From: Ignatzschineria sp.
GTDB taxonomy: Bacteria > Pseudomonadota > Gammaproteobacteria > Cardiobacteriales > Wohlfahrtiimonadaceae
Direction of reading: 5' to 3'
DNA: 42,936 nt
Assembly: GCA_030150405.1 (NCBI GenBank)
Contig: JASLFU010000003.1
Span: forward strand, 1-42,936
Of this stretch, positions 14,535 to 23,203 are shown in pieces (the stretch's first letter is position 1; each line of letters opens with the position of its first letter). The notes beneath the pieces are model-generated. The model had not been told where the DNA came from, searched no databases, and saw only the letters and a list, made by a program, of their open reading frames with translations. The translations under genes and the position numbers were made by a program.

Positions 14535-17288
14535 ATGTCGCAAACATTTTTAGTCATTGATGGCTCGAATTTTCTCTTCCGTGCATTTCATGCGCTTCCG
14601 CCATTAAAAGCTCCCGATGGTCGGCCTACTGGGGCGATTCGGGGAGTGATTAATATGTTTGAGAAATTGATGCGGGAGTTCCAACCTGCCTATTTAGCCG
14701 TTGTGTTTGATGCCAGCGGCAAGAGCTTTCGGAATGAGCTCTATCCTGATTATAAGGCGCATCGCCCCCCGATGCCGGAAGATCTTCGCCCACAAATTGA
14801 ACCTCTTTATGAGATTATCGATCTCATGGGGTTCCCCCGCATTATTGTGCCGGGAGTTGAGGCGGATGATGTGATCGCAACGCTTGCGGTTGAGGCAAAA
14901 GCAAAGGGATTACGTACCATTATTGCTTCAAGTGATAAAGATCTTGCTCAGCTCGTTGAAGATGATGTGATCACTATGTATGACGGCATGAAGAATGAGA
15001 TGCTCGGGCGGGAAGAGGTTTTTCAGAAGTATGGGGTCTACCCCGAGAAGATCCGCGATTATCTCGCTTTGATGGGCGATAGTGCCGATAATATCCCCGG
15101 GATTCCAGGTGTAGGTCCTAAAACAGCCGCCAAATGGCTTAATGAATGGGAGACAGTAGATAATATTATTGAAAATGCGGAGAGCTTTAAGGGTAAGGTA
15201 GGGGAGCGTTTACGGGAGAATTTAGCTCATCTTGAGCTCTCTAAAACCTTAACTTCTTTAGTACTCGATGCTGAGCTTCCTATAAAGCTTGAGGATCTAA
15301 CACCGAGAGATCGATTTACAGAGCGCTTACGGGAGATCTACCAAGAGTTAGGTTTCCGTCAGCTATTAATTGAGCTCGATGGCGGTGAGACACAAACGAC
15401 ATTTGCCCCCCCGACCGCAAAAGCAGCCCATAGCTCTCAGGCGGCGGATGGATGGGTAAATCCGAGAATGCCGGAAACCACTCACTATCGGACCATTACG
15501 GATATTACAGAGCTTAAAGATTACTGCGGAGCGATAAAGGAAGCTCATCGTTTAGCCTTGGATACGGAAACCGATGGGCTGAGCTTTATGCAATCAAATC
15601 TGGTGGGAATATCGCTCGCTTATGCGCCGGGGGATGCGGTATATATCCCTTTTAAGGCAGAAGGGCTGGAGAATCCTCTTACGATTGAGGCGGTAATGGA
15701 GGTACTCAAACCTATTTTAGAGGATGAAACCATCGCCAAAGTTGGCCAAAACATTAAGTTTGATTGGCATATTTTAAAGCGCTATGGGGCGGAGATTAAG
15801 GGTATTAAGGATGATACGATGCTCGCAAGCTATATCCTTAACCCCACAGGTAACCGTCACAATATGGATGTGTTAGCCGATAAGTTTTTAGGTTTTAAAA
15901 CTACGCCCTTTGAGGAGATTGCGGGTAAAGGGCGCAATCAAAAACGGTTTGATGAGATCGATATCGAAACCGCAAGTTTCTATGCAGCAGAAGATGCGGA
16001 TATTACTTTGCAGCTTCAGCACGCTATTGTGCCGCAGTTACGGGCAGTAGAATCTCAGTTTAGCGTATATGAAGAGATTGAGATGCCGCTTCTTCCTGTG
16101 CTTGCCAAGATGGAGCATGAGGGGATTTTAGTCGATGCGGAGCACTTAAAAGAGTTAAGTGATGAGTTTCAAGAGCGTCTAAATGAGCTCGAGCAAGAGG
16201 CTTACACTATTGCGGGAGAGGAGTTTAATTTAGGCTCTTCTAAACAGGTGGGGGAGATTCTTTTTGAGAAGCTCGGCCTTCCGGTGATTAAAAAGACGCC
16301 TAAAGGTGCTCCTTCTACGGCTGAGGATGTTTTAGTGCAGTTAGCGCTCGATTATCCATTGCCTAAAATTATTTTAGAGCATCGGGAATTTTCAAAGCTT
16401 CGCTCAACCTATACCGATTCTTTAATTGAGGAGATCAATCCCGAGACGGGACGTATTCATACCTCCTTTAATCAGGCGCAGACGAGTACAGGGCGCTTAT
16501 CCTCCTCTAGCCCAAACTTGCAGAATATTCCTATTCGAACCAAAGAGGGGAGACGTATTCGCGAGGCCTTTGTTGCCCGTGAAGATTCGCTACTTCTAGC
16601 GGCAGACTACTCTCAGATTGAACTGCGCTTAATGGCTCACTTTTCGCAGGATGAGACGATGCTAAAAGCCTTCCACGAAGGTAAAGATATTCATACCGCA
16701 ACGGCATCAGAAGTCTTTAAACGTCCGATCGATGAGGTCACCGGAGAGGAGCGCCGAGCTGCGAAAGCGATCAACTTCGGGCTTATTTATGGCATGGGAG
16801 CGTTTGGATTAGCGAAACAGCTAGGCGTTTCCCGAGGGCAGGCGCAGGAGTATATCAGCCTCTACTTTAGCCGTTATCCTGGAGTCTTAAATTATATGGA
16901 TTCTTCAAAAGAGAAGGCTAAAGCCCAAGGCTATGTGGAGACGCTTTTAGGTCGCCGCCTCTATCTTCCGGGTATTGAGAGTAAAAATGCGATTGCTCGC
17001 TCGGGGGCAGAGCGAATTGCGATTAATGCGCCCCTTCAAGGTACAGCAGCAGATATCATTAAATTAGCGATGTTGAAGGTGGATAAAGAGCTTAAAAAAC
17101 ATCCCGAAATTGAGGCAAAGATGTTGCTCCAGGTTCATGACGAGCTGATTTTAGAGGTGAAGAGATCGAGTGTTGCAGCAGCGAGAAAATTATTGGTCGA
17201 TGCAATGACCGATGTTTTAGAGCTTTCGGTGCCTCTGATTGTTGAGGTGGGAGAGGGCGAGAACTGGGACGCAACGGGCGAGTCATAA
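14535..17288 (+). CDS. polA: DNA polymerase I
   Basis: A 917-aa family A polymerase for Okazaki-fragment processing and repair. Three domains are present: the 5'-3' exonuclease (about 1-290, with DASGKSFRN and the GDSADNIPGIPGVGPKTA helix-hairpin-helix), the 3'-5' proofreading exonuclease (about 320-510, active-site DTETDG with Asp343 and Glu345), and the polymerase domain with motif A DYSQIELR (Asp691), the finger helix RRAAKAINFGLIYG and motif C VHDE (Asp869). Proofreading residues are intact, unlike in many Gram-positive enzymes. Length matches E. coli (928 aa). Monocistronic: terminators lie on both sides. Confidence 0.98.
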   Translation: MSQTFLVIDGSNFLFRAFHALPPLKAPDGRPTGAIRGVINMFEKLMREFQPAYLAVVFDASGKSFRNELYPDYKAHRPPMPEDLRPQIEPLYEIIDLMGFPRIIVPGVEADDVIATLAVEAKAKGLRTIIASSDKDLAQLVEDDVITMYDGMKNEMLGREEVFQKYGVYPEKIRDYLALMGDSADNIPGIPGVGPKTAAKWLNEWETVDNIIENAESFKGKVGERLRENLAHLELSKTLTSLVLDAELPIKLEDLTPRDRFTERLREIYQELGFRQLLIELDGGETQTTFAPPTAKAAHSSQAADGWVNPRMPETTHYRTITDITELKDYCGAIKEAHRLALDTETDGLSFMQSNLVGISLAYAPGDAVYIPFKAEGLENPLTIEAVMEVLKPILEDETIAKVGQNIKFDWHILKRYGAEIKGIKDDTMLASYILNPTGNRHNMDVLADKFLGFKTTPFEEIAGKGRNQKRFDEIDIETASFYAAEDADITLQLQHAIVPQLRAVESQFSVYEEIEMPLLPVLAKMEHEGILVDAEHLKELSDEFQERLNELEQEAYTIAGEEFNLGSSKQVGEILFEKLGLPVIKKTPKGAPSTAEDVLVQLALDYPLPKIILEHREFSKLRSTYTDSLIEEINPETGRIHTSFNQAQTSTGRLSSSSPNLQNIPIRTKEGRRIREAFVAREDSLLLAADYSQIELRLMAHFSQDETMLKAFHEGKDIHTATASEVFKRPIDEVTGEERRAAKAINFGLIYGMGAFGLAKQLGVSRGQAQEYISLYFSRYPGVLNYMDSSKEKAKAQGYVETLLGRRLYLPGIESKNAIARSGAERIAINAPLQGTAADIIKLAMLKVDKELKKHPEIEAKMLLQVHDELILEVKRSSVAAARKLLVDAMTDVLELSVPLIVEVGEGENWDATGES

Positions 17289-17358
17289 TATAGCTTTTTA
17301 GCATCACGGGGCTCAGGCCCTTTGGTAACAAACTTTAAGTTTAAATCGTTAGAGCACT

Positions 17359-17406
17359 ATCCCCATAGGTTAAAGATATTAAAGATCGAGCCTATGGGGA
17401 TTTTTT
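17359..17406 (+). terminator. Rho-independent terminator of polA
   Basis: An 11-bp perfect stem ATCCCCATAGG (17359-17369 with 17391-17401), 21-nt loop, then six T. It lies 71 bp after the polA stop codon, against the convergent yiiM gene. Confidence 0.88.
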
Positions 17407-17440
17407 ATAGCTAAGGTTTATATCTGAAGCCAACGTTAAT

Positions 17441-18127
17441 TTAAGGATTAAAGAGACGTCTCTCAAAGCTCTCTATTTTTTGGGTTAAAAGACGTTTCTG
17501 CATGGTTTGAGTCCAGCTTGCGGAGAGTCCGGGGCAGCTAAGAAGTTGCTCTGTAGTAGCTTCTGAAAAGGGCTCTAAAAAAGCGATCTCAATGGCGCGT
17601 TTTACTGAGAGATTGGAGAGTCTTGTAAGCAGTTTTAACTCGGCATCTGGCATTACAACGCCTTCGGTAATTACACGGTAGAGCCATCCGCAATAGGTGC
17701 TCTCCTGAAGTTTTTGTGAGAGATCAGGAATGGCGAAATGGTAGTTTAATTTGTAGCAGGGGGAGCGGGGCTGAGTGATCTGTATGATCGCTTCCCCTAA
17801 TTGATAAATATCCCCCATAAACGCATTCTCCTCTGTGAGCCCATAGGTAGAAAGATTCTCCCCAAAGGCAGCAGGGCGAAAACAGTTTGAGGTTGGGTAT
17901 TGCTCCCCCCAATAATCGTAATGCTCCCGAGGATAGTGGCAAAGGGCACGATCTACCCCGCCATGAAAACGGCGATCTGCCTGTTCATCGTTGCTAAACC
18001 CCTCTTTTGTAAGCTGTAGAGGGGTCGAAACTTCTGTTTTTTGAATGGCGCTCGGTTCGTGTCCTGGATATGTTTTGACACTGCCAGTAAAAATTTGAGG
18101 ATAAAACGTGTTATGTGAAATAGCCAT
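17441..18127 (-). CDS. yiiM: MOSC-domain molybdenum enzyme YiiM (6-N-hydroxylaminopurine reductase type)
   Basis: A 228-aa protein closely like E. coli YiiM, which uses molybdenum cofactor to reduce N-hydroxylated bases such as 6-N-hydroxylaminopurine and so protects against mutagenic base analogues. The MOSC domain shows HGGVDRALCHYPREHY (about 55-70), AAFGENLST and QPRSPCYKLNYHF with the cofactor-binding cysteine. The C-terminal YiiM extension with SWTQTMQKR and IESFERRL is also conserved. It is convergent with polA. No strong ribosome binding site is visible next to the ATG apart from GGAGG about 14 nt upstream. Confidence 0.92.
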   Translation of the reverse strand: MAISHNTFYPQIFTGSVKTYPGHEPSAIQKTEVSTPLQLTKEGFSNDEQADRRFHGGVDRALCHYPREHYDYWGEQYPTSNCFRPAAFGENLSTYGLTEENAFMGDIYQLGEAIIQITQPRSPCYKLNYHFAIPDLSQKLQESTYCGWLYRVITEGVVMPDAELKLLTRLSNLSVKRAIEIAFLEPFSEATTEQLLSCPGLSASWTQTMQKRLLTQKIESFERRLFNP

Positions 18128-18195
18128 ATGGAATAATCTACAACGGAGGTTGAAGGGGGTGAAGCGTTAATATGCAGGTTTTTAAAGATCTACAC

Positions 18196-18231
18196 AAGAA
18201 AAAACGCCGGAACTTTTACGTTGCCGGCGTT
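18196..18231 (-). terminator. Rho-independent terminator of the pnt operon
   Basis: Stem AACGCCGG/CCGGCGTT (18203-18210 with 18224-18231); on the minus strand it is followed by TTTTCTTG. It lies 39 bp beyond the pntB stop and separates pnt from yiiM. Confidence 0.85.
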
Positions 18232-18269
18232 GTTTAAAATCATGATTAAATGAATATGGGACGTTGGAA

Positions 18270-19901
18270 TTAGAGCGTCTTTAGGGCTGCAATCATATCG
18301 TTGAGCACCTTTTGAGCATCTCCATAAACCATATCGGTATTCTCATGATAGAAGAGGTGGTTCTCAACTCCTGAGAAGCCTGCTCCCTGACCACGTTTAA
18401 TCACAAATACCTGTTTGGCTTCATCTGCATTGAGAATAGGCATGCCGTAGATGGGGCTATTCTCATCAGTACGAGCCACTGGGTTTACAACGTCATTTGC
18501 TCCGATCACTAATACTGCATCGGTTGCTTTGAATTCAGGATTGATCTCCTCTAAATCGAAGATAAGATCATAGGGGATTCCTGACTCGGCTAAGAGGACA
18601 TTCATATGCCCCGGCATTCTTCCCGCTACAGGATGAATAGCAAAGCGAACATCAACACCACGTTGCTCTAAAATTTTGGTGAGCTCGGCCACTTTATGTT
18701 GTGCTTGTGCTGCGGCTAATCCATAGCCGGGAACCACAATTACACGGTCCGCAAAGCCCATCGTCATCGCTGCGTTAGTGGCATCCGATTCTGTAATAGA
18801 GCCTTCGATTTCGCTCGCCTCTTCGTTTGAATCTCCAAAGTTAGAGAAGAGTACATTGCGAAGTGGGCGATTCATCGCTTTTGCCATCAATTGTGTTAAG
18901 AGTGTACCTGCTGCACCCACCACAGTACCGGCAATAATAAGGCCACCATTATCTAGGGCAATTCCTTCAAAGGCAACGGCAATACCCGTGAGCGCATTAA
19001 AGAGCGAGATAATCACCGGCATATCTGCTCCCCCAATGGGGATAGCGATCAATACACCAAAGGCGAGGGTTAAGATGAAAAAGAGGAGAATTAACCCATA
19101 GCTAGGTGTGGGCGTACCTGCCAGGAAGAGCGCCACTAATAGTGAAAGTACAAAAATAAAGAGATTGATGGAGTTGCGGTTTTTAAAGCGAATCGTCTTA
19201 TTCATGCGACCATCAAGCTTTGCCCAGGCGATGATCGACCCTGTAAAAGAGATGGCTCCAATTAAGCCGCCAATGGCTGCAAGTAGGGTGACGCGTGATG
19301 AATATCCAGGCGCGTAAGCATCTACTTGTAAAAGAGCAAGCGCTCCAATAATTGCCGCTGATCCACCCCCAACACCGTTATAAATGGCGATCATTTGGGG
19401 CATGTCTGTCATTTTTACTCGTTTTGCTGAGCGATAAGCAATGACCGAACCAATGCCTAAAGCAAGAAGAATTAGGAAGAGATTTTTCCCATAGGGGCTC
19501 TTCTTTTTCTCTTGGCTGTAGATTGAGCGAAGTGTCTCCGCTTCCCGTTTTGCATCGAGCTTCTCTTGATCCGCTTCTAAAAGAAGATTAAATGTCTCGT
19601 AATCAAGAGCGGTCATCTCTTCTGCGGAGAAACTGTCGAGAAGGAGCTTAAACTCCTGAAAGTGAGGCTCTTTTTCCGCTGTCTCTTCGGCAATTCGCTC
19701 CTGCATAAGGGTTTGGCGATCGTACTTAATATCGGGGTGAATTAAGGTAATCACCACTGCAAAGAGCATCGCTAAGCCTGCATAATGAATCCCTCGGCGA
19801 GCGGTAGAGGGGTGGCTCATCCGCTTTAGGGCATAGATAAATGTGATAGCGGCAATAAAGTAGCCGGCATTCACAAAAAAGCTAAGTAATGAGGTTTCCA
19901 T
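18270..19901 (-). CDS. pntB: NAD(P) transhydrogenase subunit beta, with an unusual ~80-residue insertion
   Basis: Inner-membrane subunit that binds NADP(H) and couples hydride transfer from NADH to NADP+ to proton entry. The membrane part is followed by the NADP domain with VVPGYGLAAAQAQ, HPVAGRMPGHMNVLLAE and GANDVVNP. At 543 aa it is some 80 residues longer than E. coli PntB (462). The excess lies between the second and third membrane segments (about residues 57-140), is hydrophilic, charged and helix-prone. By E. coli topology this loop would face the periplasm. The proton-pathway stretch reads MPQMIAIYNGVGGG, with Asn175 where E. coli has His91, a form also seen in other bacterial transhydrogenases. 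Start ATG is 3 nt after the pntAB stop. Confidence 0.93.
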   Translation of the reverse strand: METSLLSFFVNAGYFIAAITFIYALKRMSHPSTARRGIHYAGLAMLFAVVITLIHPDIKYDRQTLMQERIAEETAEKEPHFQEFKLLLDSFSAEEMTALDYETFNLLLEADQEKLDAKREAETLRSIYSQEKKKSPYGKNLFLILLALGIGSVIAYRSAKRVKMTDMPQMIAIYNGVGGGSAAIIGALALLQVDAYAPGYSSRVTLLAAIGGLIGAISFTGSIIAWAKLDGRMNKTIRFKNRNSINLFIFVLSLLVALFLAGTPTPSYGLILLFFILTLAFGVLIAIPIGGADMPVIISLFNALTGIAVAFEGIALDNGGLIIAGTVVGAAGTLLTQLMAKAMNRPLRNVLFSNFGDSNEEASEIEGSITESDATNAAMTMGFADRVIVVPGYGLAAAQAQHKVAELTKILEQRGVDVRFAIHPVAGRMPGHMNVLLAESGIPYDLIFDLEEINPEFKATDAVLVIGANDVVNPVARTDENSPIYGMPILNADEAKQVFVIKRGQGAGFSGVENHLFYHENTDMVYGDAQKVLNDMIAALKTL

Positions 19902-19904
19902 CGA

Positions 19905-20195
19905 TTATTTCTCCTTATTGCTCGGCTTAAACATCTCAAGCATGCGGTCGGTAACGAAATAGCCTCCCACAGCATTGATCGCCCCAAAAACAACGGCAAT
20001 AAATGCCAAAATTGTTTGAAAAGGCCCCGTTGCGTGACCCAGTGCGATCATCGCACCCACAAGGATAATGCCATGGATAAAGTTAGATCCCGACATAAGG
20101 GGCGTATGTAAAATCGCCGGAACACGTGAAATGACCTCAAAGCCTAAAATGGCTGAGAGAATCACAATATAGAGTGCGGCAAAACCGGTAATCAT
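19905..20195 (-). CDS. pntAB: NAD(P) transhydrogenase subunit alpha part 2 (membrane domain)
   Basis: A 96-aa protein with three to four membrane helices, matching the C-terminal proton-translocating segment of E. coli PntA. Recognisable stretches are GFEVISRVPAILHTPLMSG and VFGAINAVGGYFVTDRML. In this organism PntA is split into a soluble NAD domain (pntAA) and this membrane piece, as in Rhodospirillum rubrum. It sits 3 nt after pntAA and 3 nt before pntB, forming one operon. Confidence 0.93.
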   Translation of the reverse strand: MITGFAALYIVILSAILGFEVISRVPAILHTPLMSGSNFIHGIILVGAMIALGHATGPFQTILAFIAVVFGAINAVGGYFVTDRMLEMFKPSNKEK

Positions 20196-20198
20196 CGA

Positions 20199-21332
20199 TT
20201 ACTCCTCCATCTCTGTTGATAAAAGCGAGCGAATAGGTGAAGAGACCACCTCACCTTCGTAAGTAATAAGGGATGCTGCGATAATTTCATCATCTTGATC
20301 AAGCTCGATCCCTTCTTCCTGAATAAAGGGGGCAAGAAGGTTATAGATATTTTGTGCAAACATCTCAGAGGCATGCACCGCTGCACGAGAAGCAAGGTTT
20401 AGCGGGCCAATAATGGTTACCCCATTTTTTACAACCGTCTCGCCTGGGGTTGTCAATTCACAGTTCCCCCCTGTTTCGGCGGCTAAATCTACAATGACAG
20501 CGCCTGGCTGCATCGCTTCAACCATCTCTTTAGTCACAATGAGCGGGGCATCTTTCCCAGGAATTGCAGCCGTTGAGATAACAGCATGTGTCTCTGTTAA
20601 ATGCTTAGCTAAAGCCTCAGCTTGTTGTGCCTGCTCTTCTTCTGTTAATTCCCGTGCATAACCCCCTTCACCTGCTGCATTTACGCCGGTGTCGATCAGT
20701 TTTGCACCTAAAGATTCCACCTGCTCTTTAGCATCGGGGCGGATATCATATGCTTCTACAACAGCGCCTAAGCGGCGAGCGGTGGCAATCGCTTGCAATC
20801 CAGCCACCCCTGCACCAATCACCGTGACCTTTGCTGGTCGAATAGTACCTGCTGCGGTAGTTAGCATCGGAAAGAAGCGTGGCGCGTGTGAGGCCGCTAA
20901 GAGTGCAGCCTCATAACCCGCAATAGAAGCCTGCGATGAGAGCACATCCATACTCTGGGCACGGGTAATGCGGGGGATAAATTCAAGGGCAAGGGCATCG
21001 ATCTTCCGCTCTTTAAGTTGGGTCACGAGCTTTAAATTACGATAAGGATCGAGAAGAGTAATTAAAAGCGAGCCCTCAGCTAGACGTTTCAGTAACTCTG
21101 CTTTTGGGGGCTGAATGGAGACCACAATAGCAGGCTGAGTAAAATCAGGTTCAGCTACAGTTGCGCCGGCAGCTTCGTAATCGGCATCATTAAAAAATGC
21201 TAAATCGCCCGCACCGGGGGGAATCACCACATTTAAGCCGGCTTTAACAAATTTTGCGGCACTCTTTGGGTCGATCGCAACGCGAGCTTCGCCTGCGGCA
21301 GTTTCGCGTAGGAGAATAAGGGTTTTGATCAT
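20199..21332 (-). CDS. pntAA: NAD(P) transhydrogenase subunit alpha part 1 (NAD-binding)
   Basis: A 377-aa soluble subunit that binds NAD(H), related to alanine dehydrogenase. It shows the N-terminal ETAAGEARVAIDPKSAAKFV, PRITRAQSMDVLSSQASIAGY (mobile region) and the Rossmann stretch VIGAGVAGLQAIATARRLGA. The C-terminal part ends before the membrane helices, which are encoded separately by pntAB. AAGGAG lies 12 nt before the ATG. First gene of the pntAA-pntAB-pntB operon, divergent from ccmC across 423 bp. Confidence 0.95.
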   Translation of the reverse strand: MIKTLILLRETAAGEARVAIDPKSAAKFVKAGLNVVIPPGAGDLAFFNDADYEAAGATVAEPDFTQPAIVVSIQPPKAELLKRLAEGSLLITLLDPYRNLKLVTQLKERKIDALALEFIPRITRAQSMDVLSSQASIAGYEAALLAASHAPRFFPMLTTAAGTIRPAKVTVIGAGVAGLQAIATARRLGAVVEAYDIRPDAKEQVESLGAKLIDTGVNAAGEGGYARELTEEEQAQQAEALAKHLTETHAVISTAAIPGKDAPLIVTKEMVEAMQPGAVIVDLAAETGGNCELTTPGETVVKNGVTIIGPLNLASRAAVHASEMFAQNIYNLLAPFIQEEGIELDQDDEIIAASLITYEGEVVSSPIRSLLSTEMEE

Positions 21333-21755
21333 ATTATCTATGCGCTCCTTGATCTGTGAATTTAAGCCATCATGGTAGCACTAATTTTCTTAAATATAAA
21401 CGGAGCAAATCTATACGAAGAGGGAGGAAAAACCTTTCTTTTACAGGCTTAAATAGGGCTCATTGAAAAGTTTAATAACCTCTGTTGCTCTTTTAAGGTA
21501 AATATAAGGAGAGATGAAGCTTAAGGGCTTGCGGTAAAATAGGGGAAACAAGAGATCGTTTTGGAAGTTGATCTACGGCAACAGATTCAAAAATTATAAA
21601 ATATTGAATCGCTGATAAAATCAGAATGGAATGGCAATTGCACCATTTTTGGGAATAGATTCCTCAAGCTATGCGATTTTGTTATACTAAGTCCCCTAAA
21701 AGTACAAAAGTCGAAGAATACGGCTTCACATTAGTTCGATAAGAAGGGCTCAACG
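21333..21755. other. Intergenic region between divergent pnt and ccm operons
   Basis: A 423-bp AT-rich gap with no supportable gene. It holds the ccm promoter candidate near 21680, an inverted repeat GATTCAA/TTGAATC (21584-21590 with 21604-21610), and within that repeat a minus-strand TATAAT (21598-21593) that could serve pntAA but has no good -35. A 7-codon ATG frame at 21514 is too small and poorly spaced from its Shine-Dalgarno to call. Confidence 0.6.
21680..21688 (+). promoter_or_regulatory. Extended -10 promoter candidate for the ccm operon
   Basis: TGT precedes TATACT (21683-21688), an extended -10 element, 68 nt before the ccmC start codon. The -35 region (TTCCTC) is poor. Confidence 0.5.
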
Positions 21756-22535
21756 GTGACGCAGATAGATCATAAAAAAATGGCCTCGGAGCAGAAGAGA
21801 AGGCGTAAGAAACGCTTCCCTGCGCTTCGCCGCCTGGTGAGTTATAAATATTTCCTTCCGTTTGCGAATAAGCTTACCCCTTGGCTTTTTAGCGCAAGCG
21901 CGATTTTAGGCCTAATCGGCCTCTATTATGGTTTGCTCGCCTCGCCAGAGGATTATCAGCAGGGCAATACGGTGCGGATTATGTATATCCATGTGCCGGC
22001 GGCTATTCTTTCATCGGCGATCTATATGTCGATGGCAGGTTTAAGCGCAAGCTTTCTGATCTTTAGAATTAAACTCTTCCCCCTTATTGCTCGTTCAGCC
22101 GCTATTGTAGGAGCTGTTTATACCCTTATTACCCTGGTCACAGGGGCGATTTGGGGCGCACCTACCTGGGGTACCTGGTGGGTTTGGGATGTGCGTTTAA
22201 CTTCGGTCTTGATACTCTTTTTCCTCTATTTAGGCTACATTGCACTAGATGCTGCGTTTGAGGAGCGGGAGAAAGCGAATATGGCGATCTCCCTTCTTGC
22301 AGTGATTGGCGTGGTGATTGTGCCGATTATTAAAGCCTCGGTCTATCTCTTTGCAACATTGCATCAAAAGAGCACGATTTTTGCGGAAGGGGGTCCAAGT
22401 TTAGACCCTGCGATGTTGCGCCCATTACTCTTTATGATGGGAGCTTATATCACCTTTACGATCGGGTATATTCTTAAAAAGAGTACGCATCTCATCTATA
22501 AAGAGCAGCTTTTACAACATTACACCCGCAATTAG
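21756..22535 (+). CDS. ccmC: Heme exporter/handling protein CcmC
   Basis: Inner-membrane protein of System I cytochrome c maturation that loads heme onto CcmE. The 259-aa product has six membrane segments and the tryptophan-rich heme site WGTWWVWD (Trp141, Trp142, Trp144, Asp145), with conserved histidines in MYIHVPAA and ATLHQKST. The N-terminus has an extra basic stretch of about 25 residues. I use the GTG at 21756, which has AGAAGGG 8 nt upstream; an ATG at 21780 is an alternative. It is first in the ccm operon here, whereas ccmA and ccmB precede it in E. coli. Confidence 0.93.
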   Translation: MTQIDHKKMASEQKRRRKKRFPALRRLVSYKYFLPFANKLTPWLFSASAILGLIGLYYGLLASPEDYQQGNTVRIMYIHVPAAILSSAIYMSMAGLSASFLIFRIKLFPLIARSAAIVGAVYTLITLVTGAIWGAPTWGTWWVWDVRLTSVLILFFLYLGYIALDAAFEEREKANMAISLLAVIGVVIVPIIKASVYLFATLHQKSTIFAEGGPSLDPAMLRPLLFMMGAYITFTIGYILKKSTHLIYKEQLLQHYTRN

Positions 22536-22567
22536 CGATCCGCGATTCATTAAACCTTGGAGGTTTT

Positions 22568-22732
22568 ATGGCTTTTGAAACATTTGCACAATTTTTACAG
22601 ATGGGAAAGCATGGCCTTTATGTTTGGTCGAGCTATGCCTTTTTTGCCATCTGCTTCGTGGGTTTAATCGTCACGCTCATTAAAGAGGGGCGGGATATTC
22701 AAAAAGCATTTATTCAGGAAGGATTAAAATAA
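22568..22732 (+). CDS. ccmD: Heme exporter protein CcmD
   Basis: A 54-aa protein with one membrane segment (about residues 18-38) and a charged C-terminal tail (KEGRDIQKAF). Size, a GKHGLYVWSSYAF motif and position between ccmC and ccmE identify CcmD, which bridges CcmC and CcmE for heme-CcmE release. TTGGAGG lies 6 nt before the ATG. The stop codon is 1 nt before the ccmE ATG. Confidence 0.9.
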   Translation: MAFETFAQFLQMGKHGLYVWSSYAFFAICFVGLIVTLIKEGRDIQKAFIQEGLK

Positions 22733-22733
22733 A

Positions 22734-23186
22734 ATGACACCAAAACAGAAACAGCGCATGTTTGTTGTAGTGGGTATTGCCATTGCAGCATTTGTGGTAA
22801 TTGGATTTGCCGTTCTTGCATCGAAAGATAATCTCAATCTCTACTATTCACCTGAGCAAGTGCATGCAGGTGAAGCGCCTACAGAGAAGACGATTCGAGT
22901 TGGGGGATTAGTTGTTCCCGGAAGCCTTAAAAAAGGGGAAGATACACTCGCTGTTGATTTTGCGCTTATTGATGGCTCAACCGAGGAGATTAAGGTGCAT
23001 TACGATGGAATTTTGCCAGATCTTTTCCGTGAAGGGCAGGGAATTATCGCTAAAGGGCAGTTGCTCGATGATAAGAGCTTTGTGGCTTCAGAGATCTTGG
23101 CAAAACATGATGAAGAGTATATGCCCCCTGAGGTTGCAGCAACACTTGAGCAGCAAGGTCACCCCTTTAAGGAAAAAGATATCTAA
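22734..23186 (+). CDS. ccmE: Heme chaperone CcmE
   Basis: Membrane-anchored periplasmic chaperone that carries heme covalently on a histidine to CcmF. The 150-aa product has an N-terminal anchor (about 9-29), the OB-fold core (VGGLVVPGSLKK, LPDLFREGQGIIAKG) and the heme-binding LAKHDEEYMPPE with His125 and Tyr129. Fully colinear with E. coli CcmE (159 aa). Confidence 0.95.
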   Translation: MTPKQKQRMFVVVGIAIAAFVVIGFAVLASKDNLNLYYSPEQVHAGEAPTEKTIRVGGLVVPGSLKKGEDTLAVDFALIDGSTEEIKVHYDGILPDLFREGQGIIAKGQLLDDKSFVASEILAKHDEEYMPPEVAATLEQQGHPFKEKDI

Positions 23187-23203
23187 ACGATAGGAATTAC
23201 ACT

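Noticed and set aside
21514..21537. 7-codon ATG frame in the pnt/ccm gap
   Set aside because: Too short, and the AAGGAG is too close to the ATG for normal initiation.
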